Assembly: GCF_000024785.1 (NCBI RefSeq)
Contig: NC_013441.1
Coordinates: forward strand, 2,666,001 to 2,730,000
Reading direction: 5' to 3'
Origin: Gordonia bronchialis DSM 43247
GTDB taxonomy: Bacteria; Actinomycetota; Actinomycetes; Mycobacteriales; Mycobacteriaceae
DNA: 64,000 nt
In this document: positions 10,992 through 19,561 of the stretch, one piece after another
Layout: every line of letters starts with the position of its first letter
Numbering within the stretch: the stretch's first letter is position 1
Notes under the pieces: generated by a model
Seen by the model: only the letters and a program-made list of their open reading frames with translations
What the model was told of the DNA's origin: nothing
The model's database searches: none
Translations under genes and position numbers: made by a program

Positions 10992-12236
10992 GTGGCTGCT
11001 GGTTTGGTGAACATGTACCTGCGGAGCGCCGTGGCGCGGTGGGTTGCGCTGGTGATCGTCGCCACCGGAGCGGCACTCTACGTCTTCGTCTACCCGAATC
11101 AGCCGCCCTGGCCGTTCCGCATCGACTTCGACGTCTACCGCACCGGTGCCCAGGCCTTCCTCGACGGCCACCGGCTCTACGAGAACCTGCCGGCCCTCTC
11201 CGAGGGCACGCATCTGCCCTTCACCTATCCGCCGATCGCGGCCGTGCTGTTCACCGTCTTCACCATCGTGCCGGGATGGGCGGGGTCGGCGATCCTCACC
11301 GCCGGGTCCATCGGGCTGCTGATGGTCACGCTGTACGTGGTGCTGGCACGGGTGATCGACCGCCCGGCCACCGACATCGCGTGGTTGATGCTGCCGTTCA
11401 CCGCGCTGGCACTGTGCCTGGGTCCGGTTCGCGACACCCTCAACTTCGGTCAGGTGAACATCGCGTTGATGACCCTAGTCGTGGTCGATGCCCTGGTGGG
11501 GCGCGGGCGGTGGTGGCGCGGTCTGCTCACCGGCCTGGCGATCGCCGTGAAACTGACCCCGCTCGTCTTCGTGCTGTTCTTCGTCCTGCGGCGCGACCGA
11601 CGTGCGGCCATAGTCAGCGTCGCTGCGGCGCTGGCCCTGCACGGCATCGGATTCCTGTTGGCGCCCACCGATTCCGTCAAGTACTGGACCGATTCGCTGT
11701 TCGACACCGATCGCATCGGCAGCCCGATCTTCTCCAACAACCAGTCGATCAACGGCGAGTTGCACCGTCTCGGGATCGACTCGACGGCCGTCTGGCTGGT
11801 TCTGGCCCTGCTCGTCGGCTTGTTCATCGCGTGGGTCGCCTGGCGGTTGATCCAGGCCGGCAGCGAGGTGGGTGCCCTTCTGGCGGTGGCATTCTCCGCG
11901 CTCTACTGTTCGCCGCTGTCCTGGGACCAGCACTGGGTGTGGGTAGCGCCGCTGCTGATGGTGATGACGGTGTGGAGTGTGCGAACCCGGGCTCCGATCG
12001 CCTGGACGGCGCTGCTGGTGTCGGGTTTCGTGATCTTCGTGGTGATGCCGCATCAACGGGTTCCCCGCCGGTTCGAGGCTGAGCTGGACTGGACGTTCAC
12101 CCAGCACATCATCGGTTCGTCGTTCCTGATCTGGGGGCTGGTCGCGTTGGCCGTGCTGGGTGTGCTCGCGCCCCGCCTGCCCGCCGACGTCGCGCGATCA
12201 GATACACGGGTGCGCCAGATATCGGCGATCCACTGA
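10992..12236 (+). CDS. GT87 family polyprenyl-phosphomannose-dependent mannosyltransferase
   Basis: This is a 414-residue integral membrane protein from GTG 10992. It has about ten hydrophobic segments, the first at residues 10-33. IDFDVYRTGAQAFLDGHRLYE is the conserved early loop with the catalytic Asp of GT-C enzymes, followed by LPFTYPPIAAVLF, FGQVNIALM and GLAIAVKLTPL. These match the GT87/DUF2029 family, which includes PimE and the alpha-1,2-mannosyltransferases of lipoarabinomannan synthesis in mycobacteria. It should add mannose from polyprenyl-phosphomannose outside the membrane. Which acceptor it uses cannot be told. Confidence 0.85.
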   Translation: MAAGLVNMYLRSAVARWVALVIVATGAALYVFVYPNQPPWPFRIDFDVYRTGAQAFLDGHRLYENLPALSEGTHLPFTYPPIAAVLFTVFTIVPGWAGSAILTAGSIGLLMVTLYVVLARVIDRPATDIAWLMLPFTALALCLGPVRDTLNFGQVNIALMTLVVVDALVGRGRWWRGLLTGLAIAVKLTPLVFVLFFVLRRDRRAAIVSVAAALALHGIGFLLAPTDSVKYWTDSLFDTDRIGSPIFSNNQSINGELHRLGIDSTAVWLVLALLVGLFIAWVAWRLIQAGSEVGALLAVAFSALYCSPLSWDQHWVWVAPLLMVMTVWSVRTRAPIAWTALLVSGFVIFVVMPHQRVPRRFEAELDWTFTQHIIGSSFLIWGLVALAVLGVLAPRLPADVARSDTRVRQISAIH

Positions 12237-12338
12237 CGCCGGTTCCCACCCCGCCGTACACTCGCTGTTGGAACAGCTTGTGAGTTTCGTGTCATCGCGC
12301 GACGGGTGTACGCGCGGCATCCGGGAGGTGGAACGACG

Positions 12339-13781
12339 GTGTTGGGCAAGAATCTGTTGGGCAGGACGGTGTTCGATCATCCGAAGCGGACCATGCAGTC
12401 GGGCTTGGGCGCGATCAGCAAGGCTTACCCCAGTTCGCCACGGCCGCTGGCCGAACCTCCCGCCGGTTCCGGGCTGAAGCCGGTGCTGGGCGACCCCGGA
12501 CTTCCGTTGCTGGGCAACACCCTCGAGGCACTGGCCGACCCGCTGCGCAGCGCGATGCAACGCTACGAGCGCTACGGTCCGGTGACCTGGTCGGGATCGT
12601 TGGGGATGAACATCGTCACGCTCGTCGGGCCGGAGGCCATCGAGTGCGCGTGGATGAACCGCGAGAAGGCATTCTCCAGCGAGCAGGGCTGGGAGCCGAT
12701 GATCGGGCCCTTCTTCCGGCGCGGCGTCATGCTGATGGATTTCGAGGAGCACATGCACCATCGGCGCATCCTGCAGCAGGCCTTCACCACCAATCGTCTC
12801 AAGGGCTACCTCGGCATGATGACGCCGCATATCGAGAAGACACTCGCCAATTGGCCAGTGGGCGAAGGCTTTCCGATGTACAGCCGCACCAAGGACCTCA
12901 CCCTGTCACTGGCCACCGAGGTCTTCGTCGGAGCGTCCCTCAACGAGGCCGAGGCACATCGCCTGGAAACCGCGTTCGAGGCCGCGGTGCGTGGCGGGCA
13001 GGCGATCATCCGTGCGGACGTGAAGTTCGGCACCTGGGCGCGCGGCCTGCGCGGTCGGGAAGCCCTCCAACGCTATTTCCGCTCGGAGATCGCCGCGCGA
13101 CGGGCCGGCGACGGTGACGACCTCTTCAGCGTGTTGTGTCACAGCGAGAGCCCCGAGGGCGATACGTTCACCGACGAAGACGTGGTCAACCACATGATCT
13201 TCGTGATGATGGCTGCCCACGACACCAGCACGATCGCGCTGTCGATGCTCACCTACTTCTTGGGGCGCCATCCCGAATGGCAGGACCGCTTGCGGGCCGA
13301 GTCGCTCGCCCTCGGCAAGGACACCCTCGACTACGAGGACATCGACGCCCTGACCAGTCTCGATCTGGCCTTCAAGGAGACAATCCGGATCAACGCACCG
13401 GTGGGCATGCTCTTCCGAAAAGCAGTGCGCGACACCGACATACTCGGGCACTACGTCCCGGCCGGGACACTTGTCGCCATTCACCCGTGGGCGACGATGC
13501 TGCGCGAGGAATGGTGGCCGAATCCGACGCATTGGGATCCCGAGCGTTTCTCCCCCGAACGTCGGGAGGACAAGGTCCACCGATTCGCGTGGGCGCCGTT
13601 CGGCGGCGGGGCGCACAAATGCATCGGGCTCTATTTCGGGGGCATGGAAGTCAAGGCCATCATGCACCAGATGCTGCAGCGCTTCGAGTGGTCCGTGCCC
13701 GCCGGCTACTTCCCCGAACTCGAATACGGGACCGGACCGACGCCCGCCGACGGACTGCCGATCGACTTCCGGCGCCGCTGA
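12339..13781 (+). CDS. Cytochrome P450
   Basis: This is a 480-residue P450 from GTG 12339 with gggaggtgg upstream. Landmarks are the I-helix MMAAHDTSTIAL, the ExxR motif in FKETIRINAP, the PERF segment, and the haem loop FAWAPFGGGAHKCIG with the cysteine ligand near residue 428. Length and the aromatic-rich N terminus fit bacterial membrane-associated families such as CYP136 or CYP51-like proteins of mycobacteria; the family number is not certain. No ferredoxin or reductase gene is adjacent, so redox partners come from elsewhere. It is convergent with the LLM gene 21 bp away. Confidence 0.9.
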   Translation: MLGKNLLGRTVFDHPKRTMQSGLGAISKAYPSSPRPLAEPPAGSGLKPVLGDPGLPLLGNTLEALADPLRSAMQRYERYGPVTWSGSLGMNIVTLVGPEAIECAWMNREKAFSSEQGWEPMIGPFFRRGVMLMDFEEHMHHRRILQQAFTTNRLKGYLGMMTPHIEKTLANWPVGEGFPMYSRTKDLTLSLATEVFVGASLNEAEAHRLETAFEAAVRGGQAIIRADVKFGTWARGLRGREALQRYFRSEIAARRAGDGDDLFSVLCHSESPEGDTFTDEDVVNHMIFVMMAAHDTSTIALSMLTYFLGRHPEWQDRLRAESLALGKDTLDYEDIDALTSLDLAFKETIRINAPVGMLFRKAVRDTDILGHYVPAGTLVAIHPWATMLREEWWPNPTHWDPERFSPERREDKVHRFAWAPFGGGAHKCIGLYFGGMEVKAIMHQMLQRFEWSVPAGYFPELEYGTGPTPADGLPIDFRRR

Positions 13782-13802
13782 TGCGACGCCGGCGGGCGGC
13801 AC

Positions 13803-14837
13803 TCAGTCCAGAAGCGCGGCGAGTTGTTCCACCTGCTCGACGCTGCCGGGGGAGACGAGCATCGTCGTGACACCGGCGGCCTCCCAGATCCCGATCTGCG
13901 TGCGCACGTGGTCGAGGTCGCCGACGATCGCGGAGTCCTCGACGACCTCGTCGGGGATGACCCGTGCGGCTTCGTCTTTGCGGTCGCTACGGAACAATGC
14001 GGTCACCTCGTCGACGACGTCGCCATACCCCATCCGCCGGTAGACCTCGGCGTGAAAGTTGGTGTCCTCGCTGCCCATTCCACCCATGTACAGGGCCAGG
14101 AAGGGCTTGATCGCCTCGAAGGTGCCGGCGCGATCGTCGGTGATCACGATCTGGGCGGTGGCACAGATCTCGAAATCGGCGCGGCTGCGACGCGCCCCGG
14201 GGCGGCCGAAGCCGTCGTCGAGCCATTCGTTGTACTGATCGGCCATGCGCGGCGTGTAGAACAAGGGCAACCAGCCGTCGGCGATCTCGGCGGCAAGGGC
14301 GATGTTCTTGGGACCCTCGGCGCCCAGCATCACCGGGATGTCGGCGCGGCGTGGGTGAGTGATCGGCTTGAGTGGCTTGCCCAGTCCGCTGCTGTTCGCA
14401 CCGGTCAGCGGGAGCGGGTAGTGCGGTCCGGCGCTGGTCACCGGTGCTTCGCGGGCCCAGACCTGCCGCATGATGTCGATGTACTCGCGGGTGCGGGCCA
14501 GCGGTTTGCCGAAGGTTTGTCCGTACCAGCCCTCGACCACCTGCGGACCCGAGACCCCGAGCCCGACGATGTGCCGTCCACCGGACAGATGGTCGAGCGT
14601 CAGTGCCGCCATGGCACACGCCGTGGGCGTGCGTGCCGACAGTTGTAGAACAGACGTCCCCAATCGCACGTGGCTCGTCGATGATCCCCACCAGGCCAAC
14701 GGGGTGTAGGCGTCCGATCCCCATGCCTCGGCCGTGAAGACACTGTCGAAGCCGGCGCCCTCGGCCGCCGTGACCAGTTCGGCGTGATTCGACGGCGGCT
14801 GCGCGCCCCAGTATCCGAGTTGCAGACCGAATTTCAT
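13803..14837 (-). CDS. LLM class F420-dependent oxidoreductase
   Basis: This is a luciferase-like monooxygenase-fold enzyme of about 344 residues. Three ATG codons are tandem (14843, 14840, 14837). The ribosome binding site ggagg abuts the first, so ATG 14837 (MKFGLQLGYWGAQPP) has the best spacing. AAEGAGFDSVFTAEAWGSDAYTP, LDHLSGGRHIVGLGVSGPQVVEGWYGQ and RTREYIDIMRQVWARE are typical of F420-dependent members of the mycobacterial type. Substrate is unknown. A PadR regulator gene is divergent and may control it. Confidence 0.85.
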   Translation of the reverse strand: MKFGLQLGYWGAQPPSNHAELVTAAEGAGFDSVFTAEAWGSDAYTPLAWWGSSTSHVRLGTSVLQLSARTPTACAMAALTLDHLSGGRHIVGLGVSGPQVVEGWYGQTFGKPLARTREYIDIMRQVWAREAPVTSAGPHYPLPLTGANSSGLGKPLKPITHPRRADIPVMLGAEGPKNIALAAEIADGWLPLFYTPRMADQYNEWLDDGFGRPGARRSRADFEICATAQIVITDDRAGTFEAIKPFLALYMGGMGSEDTNFHAEVYRRMGYGDVVDEVTALFRSDRKDEAARVIPDEVVEDSAIVGDLDHVRTQIGIWEAAGVTTMLVSPGSVEQVEQLAALLD

Positions 14838-14968
14838 CATCATCCTCCGATGGCCGGTATCGCTGGTGTGAAACTACGCGGCGCAGCGTTGCCAATCAAG
14901 AGCCGAGTAGTCATATTGTTGCCTATCTGATCATGCCGTTCTGACGTGCAGCCCGGGAGGTCTCGCCC
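14838..14968. promoter_or_regulatory. Divergent LLM/PadR promoter region
   Basis: This 131-bp spacer lies between the divergent LLM and PadR genes. It holds a direct repeat of gttgcc (gttgccaatca and gttgcctatctga) that may carry regulator contacts. No unambiguous -35/-10 pair was found. PadR proteins commonly repress their own gene and the neighbour, which is the reason to look here. Confidence 0.3.
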
Positions 14969-15556
14969 ATGTCCTTGCGCCACGCGATCCTGGCCGCCCT
15001 GCTCGACGGTGGCGCGTCCGGATATCAACTCGCGAAGAACTTCGACGTGTCGGTGGCCAGTTACTGGTTCGCGACGCCACAGCAGCTCTACGCCGAACTC
15101 GGCCGCCTCGAGGCCGCCGGGCTGATCGCGGGCCGGGAGATCATCCAGGACCGACGGCCCAACAAGCGCCAGTTCACCCTCACCGACGACGGCCATCGCG
15201 AACTCGAGGCCTTCCTCGACGCGGGTTCCAAGCCGACCTTCATGCGCGACGAACTGCTGGTGCGGGTGTATGCGTGCGACGCGGGCGACACCGGCCGGTT
15301 GATCGAGGACCTGCGCGCCCGGGCCGACCAGGCCATCACGAAGGCCGAGTTCATCGAGGGGCTGTTGCGCAAGCTGCGTGGCGATCGCTCCGAAGATCGA
15401 TTCCTCGCCGAGAGTCCCCGAATCGGGCCCTATCTCACGGGATTGCGCGGGATCGCCTTCGAGCGTGAGAACGCGGCCTGGTGTCGTCGAACCGCGTATG
15501 TGCTCGATGACCGCAGCGCCACCACGGGCTCGACCGTCACGTCGCCGGACGAGTGA
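14969..15556 (+). CDS. PadR family transcriptional regulator
   Basis: This 195-residue protein has an N-terminal winged helix, MSLRHAILAALLDGGASGYQL then FATPQQLYAELGRLEAAGLI and KRQFTLTDDGHRELE, the standard PadR pattern. It has a longer C-terminal helical region (about 90-180) of the PadR/Vir type used for dimerisation. A gggaggtc ribosome binding site precedes the ATG. Divergence from the LLM oxidoreductase suggests it regulates that gene. Its 3' end overlaps the convergent NTF2-like gene by 20 bp. Confidence 0.9.
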   Translation: MSLRHAILAALLDGGASGYQLAKNFDVSVASYWFATPQQLYAELGRLEAAGLIAGREIIQDRRPNKRQFTLTDDGHRELEAFLDAGSKPTFMRDELLVRVYACDAGDTGRLIEDLRARADQAITKAEFIEGLLRKLRGDRSEDRFLAESPRIGPYLTGLRGIAFERENAAWCRRTAYVLDDRSATTGSTVTSPDE

Positions 15557-15947
15557 TCTCCTCGGCCGCTTCCGCCGAGATCTGGTCGAACTGTGCGCCC
15601 ATCGCCTCGGCGAGGGCGGTGGCGCCGGACAGCGGCCGCACCATCACCATGAAGTCGTCGATCTTGCCCTCGTCGTCGAGATGCAGGAAGTCGCAGCCGG
15701 TGATGCTGCGGCCGCCGACCTTCGCTTCGAAGACCAGTGCATGATCGCGTCCCTCGGGGTCACCGATCTCGCGGACGTAACGGAAGTCGGTGAACACGCG
15801 CAGAACCCCACGCAGGATCGCCGCGGTGATCGCCTTGCCCTCATAGGGCGCGAAGGCGACCGGGCTGGTGAACACGACATCGTCGGCGAGAAGATCGGCC
15901 ATCGCCTCGGTGTCCCGCTTCGCCACGGCGTCTCGAAATGCGCGCAT
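15537..15947 (-). CDS. NTF2-like / SnoaL-like protein
   Basis: This is a 136-residue NTF2-fold protein: FRDAVAKRDTEAMADLLADDVVFTSPVAF is the usual first helix and strand, and GRSITGCDFLHLDDEGKIDDFMVMVRP the last strands. Members are small-molecule isomerases, hydrolases or binding proteins, and the function here cannot be assigned. Translation starts at ATG 15947 with caggagg ahead. A strong palindrome overlaps the region just before the ribosome binding site, so the gene is probably tightly repressed. Confidence 0.8.
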   Translation of the reverse strand: MRAFRDAVAKRDTEAMADLLADDVVFTSPVAFAPYEGKAITAAILRGVLRVFTDFRYVREIGDPEGRDHALVFEAKVGGRSITGCDFLHLDDEGKIDDFMVMVRPLSGATALAEAMGAQFDQISAEAAEEITRPAT

Positions 15948-15957
15948 CGCTGCCTCC

Positions 15958-16005
15958 TGGTCAATTTGTTGACCAAAGCCTAGAAGTATGTGCGCTTCCA
16001 GACAA
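15958..16005 (-). promoter_or_regulatory. Promoter and perfect palindromic operator of the NTF2-like gene
   Basis: On the minus strand a -35 box TTGTCT (16005-16000) and a -10 box TAGGCT (15982-15977) are separated by 17 bp. Immediately downstream sits TGGTCAACAAATTGACCA (15975-15958), an inverted repeat with perfect 7-bp arms and a 4-bp centre, ending just before the ribosome binding site. A repressor of TetR or MarR type bound there would block initiation. The regulator is not identified. Confidence 0.6.
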
Positions 16006-16019
16006 GCCGCGAACCGCCG

Positions 16020-16982
16020 TCAGGCCTGCGACGGGGCCCCGGCACGGGGAGGACGCGCCGCGGTGATCGTGGTCCCGATGCTTGCGATGATGACCAGCGT
16101 GATCGCGGCGAGACGCAGGGGTCCGACCGACTGATGCAACATCACCCACCCGGCGAATGTCGCGACGATCGGTTCGAGACTGAGCAGGACGCCGAAGACG
16201 TGCCGGGGCAACCGGCGAAGTGCCGACAGTTCCAGGCAGTAGGGGATCACCGACGCGAGTACCGCTGTCCCGACGGCGAGAGCCACGGTGGTCGCGTCGG
16301 ACAGCGCGACGGCCGCGCCGCGGACGCCCATCGGTGCCACGGCGAGAGCGGCGATGACCAGCCCGACGGCGAGTCCGCCGTGCCCGGGCACCGCGGCCCC
16401 GAGCCGCGCGCTGGTGAGAATATAACCGGCCCAACATAATCCGGCTATGCAGGCGAAGGCCACCCCGACCGGGTCGAGATGGGCGAGACCGAACAGGCTC
16501 TCGGCGCCGAGGATGCCCATGCCACAGGGCGCCACGGCGACCCACACCAGATCGAGTCGTCGACGGGACAGGATCGCGGCCAGCCCCAGCGGCCCGAGGA
16601 ACTCGATGGCGACCGCGGTCCCGAGCGGAATCCGGTCGATCGCGGCATAGAAGGCGGTGTTCATCGCGGCCAGTGCCACCCCGTAGGCACCCGCGGCTCG
16701 CCACTGCGCCGTCGTCCACCCGCCGACACGCGGCCGGATGGCGACGACCAGGATCAGGGCCGCAAACGCCAGCCGCAGGGTCGTCGTACCCAGCACCCCG
16801 GCGATCGGGAACAGGGCAACCGCCAGCGCGGCGCCGAACTGCAGGGAGAGGCAGGAGCCGAGGATCATCGCGAGAGGCGTACCGATCCCGTTGCGATGCA
16901 ACGGGATTCGTGTGCGAGACAGGACCTGGCCGGTCATCACGGCCGACGCCGGTGGATCAGTGACATGACACCCAGATTCCAC
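16020..16982 (-). CDS. EamA/RhtA-type metabolite exporter
   Basis: This membrane protein of up to 320 residues has ten hydrophobic segments in two EamA repeats. The segment AAIDRIPLGTAVAIEFLGPL is typical of RhtA-like threonine/homoserine exporters and their actinobacterial relatives. The start may be GTG 16982 or ATG 16937 (MTGQVLSRTR); the first 15 residues look non-conserved. It is divergent from a LysR gene with a palindromic operator between them, a common exporter-regulator arrangement. The exported compound is unknown, though an amino acid is the usual guess. Confidence 0.85.
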   Translation of the reverse strand: MESGCHVTDPPASAVMTGQVLSRTRIPLHRNGIGTPLAMILGSCLSLQFGAALAVALFPIAGVLGTTTLRLAFAALILVVAIRPRVGGWTTAQWRAAGAYGVALAAMNTAFYAAIDRIPLGTAVAIEFLGPLGLAAILSRRRLDLVWVAVAPCGMGILGAESLFGLAHLDPVGVAFACIAGLCWAGYILTSARLGAAVPGHGGLAVGLVIAALAVAPMGVRGAAVALSDATTVALAVGTAVLASVIPYCLELSALRRLPRHVFGVLLSLEPIVATFAGWVMLHQSVGPLRLAAITLVIIASIGTTITAARPPRAGAPSQA

Positions 16983-17024
16983 CCGCGCATTACGTCAGTC
17001 CAGCAACTCCTTCTTGCGAGTTAT

Positions 17025-17045
17025 CGTAAGTATTACTTACGTAAG
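17025..17045. promoter_or_regulatory. Overlapping palindromes, likely LysR operator
   Basis: The sequence cgtaagtattacttacg (17025-17041) is a perfect inverted repeat around one central T. It overlaps a second palindrome, cttacgtaag (17036-17045). The block lies 8 bp before the LysR ATG at 17054 and about 45 bp before the divergent exporter, on the side where LysR proteins usually bind. The region is AT-rich against the local background. Confidence 0.55.
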
Positions 17046-17053
17046 GGTTGATC

Positions 17054-18004
17054 ATGCTCAGTGTGTCGCGGTTGCGGCTCCTCGTCGAACTACATCGGCG
17101 AGGCACGCTCGCCCAGGTTGCCGAGGCCTTGTCGTACACGCCGTCGGCGGTCTCGCAGCAGTTGTCGTTACTCGAACGGGAAGCGGGCGTGCCGCTGCTC
17201 GAACGTGTCGGGCGAGGCGTGCGACTGACCGGTGCCGCGGTGACGCTGGTCGCGCACGCCGAAGCCGTGCTCACCCAACTGGAACTGGCCGAGTCCGATC
17301 TCGCGGCCGTGCAGTCGACCGTCGGCGGAGCGCTGCGGGTGGCGTCGTTTCAGACAGTGGTCTTCGCGATCATCCCGCAGGTCCTCGACCTGCTCGCGGC
17401 GCGACATCCCGACCTGCACGTCGATTTCAGCCAGCTGCAGGTCGACGAGGCCTACGACGGCCTGCACTCGCAGCGATTCGACGTCATCCTGGGCGAGGAG
17501 TACCCGGGACTACCCGAGCCGATCCGCCCCGGCATCGACCGGTCCGACCTCGTCAACGATCCGCTGCGCATCGCGCTGCCGCTGTCCGGTCGCTGGGCAG
17601 CACGCCCGGTCACGCTCGCCGAGCTCGCCGACGCACCATGGGCGATGGACCCGGCGCACAGCGCGACCGGTACCTGGGCCCGGGGTGTCTGCCGCACCGC
17701 CGGGTTCGAACCCTGGGTGCGTTTCGAGAGTCCGGACCCGTTGATGCACTCGCATCTGGTCCGCGGCGGTCATGCCGTGGCGTTCATCCCCGCTCTGATC
17801 GCCGCCGCGGTGGCCGGTGTCGCGTTCGGTGGACTGCCCGGTGATCCGGAACGGATCCTGTACACGGCGGTCCGGACCGGCCGCGCCGGTCATCCCGCCG
17901 TCGGCGCGTTCCGATTGGCGCTCGCCGAGGCCACGACCACGCTGGCCACGTCGCAGCCGTCGTGGGCCATCAGTGGGTCTGCTCGGCGTTCGGGTCGGGT
18001 TTGA
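17054..18004 (+). CDS. LysR family transcriptional regulator
   Basis: This is a 316-residue LTTR from ATG 17054 (TTG 17048 is also in frame). The N-terminal winged helix-turn-helix is LVELHRRGTLAQVAEALSYTPSAVSQQL followed by LEREAGVPLLERVGRGVRLT. The C-terminal part (about 90-290) is a periplasmic-binding-like effector domain starting at LRVASFQTVVFAIIPQVLDLL. Divergent placement with the EamA exporter suggests it activates export in response to the exported metabolite. Its last 35 bp overlap the convergent hydrolase gene. Confidence 0.9.
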   Translation: MLSVSRLRLLVELHRRGTLAQVAEALSYTPSAVSQQLSLLEREAGVPLLERVGRGVRLTGAAVTLVAHAEAVLTQLELAESDLAAVQSTVGGALRVASFQTVVFAIIPQVLDLLAARHPDLHVDFSQLQVDEAYDGLHSQRFDVILGEEYPGLPEPIRPGIDRSDLVNDPLRIALPLSGRWAARPVTLAELADAPWAMDPAHSATGTWARGVCRTAGFEPWVRFESPDPLMHSHLVRGGHAVAFIPALIAAAVAGVAFGGLPGDPERILYTAVRTGRAGHPAVGAFRLALAEATTTLATSQPSWAISGSARRSGRV

Positions 18005-19085
18005 CCACCCGCCCGGACAGTTCCTGCAACGCACGGAACACCTGCTTGGAGGATTCGGCCCACGGCATCAGGATCGGGAAGACGTGGAACATCCCGAATT
18101 CCTCCATCGCGTACACCTCCACGCCGGCCGACTCGAGACGTTCGACGAACTGCCGGATGCCGTCGCGGAACATCTCGTCGGCACCCCAGCAGACGAAGGT
18201 CGGCGGGAACCACTCGGGATCCAGATCGCCGTCGACGATCGACACCCGGGCGTCATTGGGTTGCACACCCTGCAGGTACGGGGTCACCGGCACATTCCAG
18301 GGCAGGATATCGAGATCGGCGTTCTCGGTGACGGAGGGATGATCGAGATCGAGGTCCACCTCGGGTGAGAACAAGGCGACCGCAGCAGGCATCGGCATGG
18401 ATCTGCTGTGGAGATAGGACACCAGCGAGGTGGCCAGACCACCGCCGCCAGAATCCCCGGCGATCACCAGGTGATCCGGTGAGACACCGCGGTCGAGCAA
18501 CCCCTGATAGGCGTCGGCTGCATCCAATACGCCTGCGGGAAAGGGAAATTCGGGAGCCATCCGATAGTCGGCGATGAACACCTCGTGGCCGGTCGTGTTG
18601 ACCAGCGAGGCGGTGAATGCCGAGTACATGATGGGCGAGGTCCCGATATAGCCCCCGCCGTGCAGATACAGAATGGTCGCCCCGATCTCCTGCCGTTCGG
18701 CGGGGTCGTCGACGTAGTTCTCCGAGCTGGCCCGGGCACGGCACCACAGGCCGTGGATGCCGCCGACGACGTCACTGGTGATCTCGACGCCGTCGGTCAG
18801 CGCGATGAACGGCGGCATGACCGCCTTGCAGACGTCGTCGAGGATCTTCTCCATCGAGCGGAACTCGTCGATCGGCAAGCCCATCGAGTAGCCCATGAAC
18901 GAGCGGACCGCCTGCCGGGTGACCGACTGCCCGAGGTTGTCCAGGAGACCACCGGGACCCTGCCACGGTCGGCGGAACGGGACACGCGCGAGCCCGTTCA
19001 GCATGTTCTCCGCCAGCCCGACGACGGCGAGCGCCGTGACCGGACCGGACGCGGTTCTCACCTCGGGGCGATCTGCCATGACCAT
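17970..19085 (-). CDS. HSL-type alpha/beta hydrolase (esterase/lipase)
   Basis: This is a 371-residue hydrolase of the hormone-sensitive-lipase group. LYLHGGGYIGTSP gives the HGGG oxyanion hole, IAGDSGGGGLATSL the nucleophile Ser in GDSGG, FVCWGADEMFRDG the acid and FGMFHVFPIL the His. An N-terminal extension of about 120 residues before the catalytic core is helical, with no clear signal peptide. Start is ATG 19085 or ATG 19079. Such enzymes hydrolyse short-chain esters or acylglycerols. Substrate is unknown. Confidence 0.85.
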   Translation of the reverse strand: MVMADRPEVRTASGPVTALAVVGLAENMLNGLARVPFRRPWQGPGGLLDNLGQSVTRQAVRSFMGYSMGLPIDEFRSMEKILDDVCKAVMPPFIALTDGVEITSDVVGGIHGLWCRARASSENYVDDPAERQEIGATILYLHGGGYIGTSPIMYSAFTASLVNTTGHEVFIADYRMAPEFPFPAGVLDAADAYQGLLDRGVSPDHLVIAGDSGGGGLATSLVSYLHSRSMPMPAAVALFSPEVDLDLDHPSVTENADLDILPWNVPVTPYLQGVQPNDARVSIVDGDLDPEWFPPTFVCWGADEMFRDGIRQFVERLESAGVEVYAMEEFGMFHVFPILMPWAESSKQVFRALQELSGRVVKPDPNAEQTH

Positions 19086-19561
19086 GACTCAACTGTAGAG
19101 CGCTCGCGTGCTGCCGGCGCGATCGAGCGGCCGGGGTCGCCACCGCGCTGAGCGGCCGGAAAACAGGAAAGATCTCCGGCAGACGGGAAGGGGAGCGGGT
19201 GAAGACGACCTGACCGGAAGAAGGTTCCCGGCGCTCAGTCGGGTCGGGGTCTGACCGACCGGCCGGGAAACCGATCGGTACATCGATGCGGGCCGGCCGG
19301 GCGTTACACCCACCCGCGATCGTGTTCAGCCCAGCCGACAAGGATCTCCGCCATCCCCGGCTTGCGCAGGTCGGTGATGTCACGCCAGGGCACGCGTCGT
19401 CGACACCGTGGTCGTGCCCGCCCACGACCGTTCACCGTCGGCACATTCCGTCGACAACGCTCCGACAACGCCGAGTACTGCGACTATGCGACGGCGGATC
19501 TGCCTGACATACAAGAAACGTCAATCGGTCCGCGCCGCTGGGTCGGTCCTACGATGACAAG
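19086..19561. other. 476-bp divergent intergenic region
   Basis: This is the longest non-coding stretch of the window, between the divergent hydrolase and YbdK-like genes. Apart from one possible short ORF on the minus strand (listed separately) I see no gene, RNA or clear promoter element in it. The frames on either strand are interrupted or lack plausible starts. Confidence 0.4.
19304..19435 (-). CDS. Possible small ORF (43 codons) in the intergenic region
   Basis: On the minus strand a frame from GTG 19435 to TAA 19304 encodes 43 residues ending DLRKPGMAEILVGWAEHDRG then WV. Third positions in the second half are GC-rich as in genuine genes here, and the sequence looks protein-like. The first part is arginine-rich, and no good ribosome binding site is present. 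It could be the remnant of a decayed gene. I recognise no family. Confidence 0.25.
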   Translation of the reverse strand: MNGRGRARPRCRRRVPWRDITDLRKPGMAEILVGWAEHDRGWV

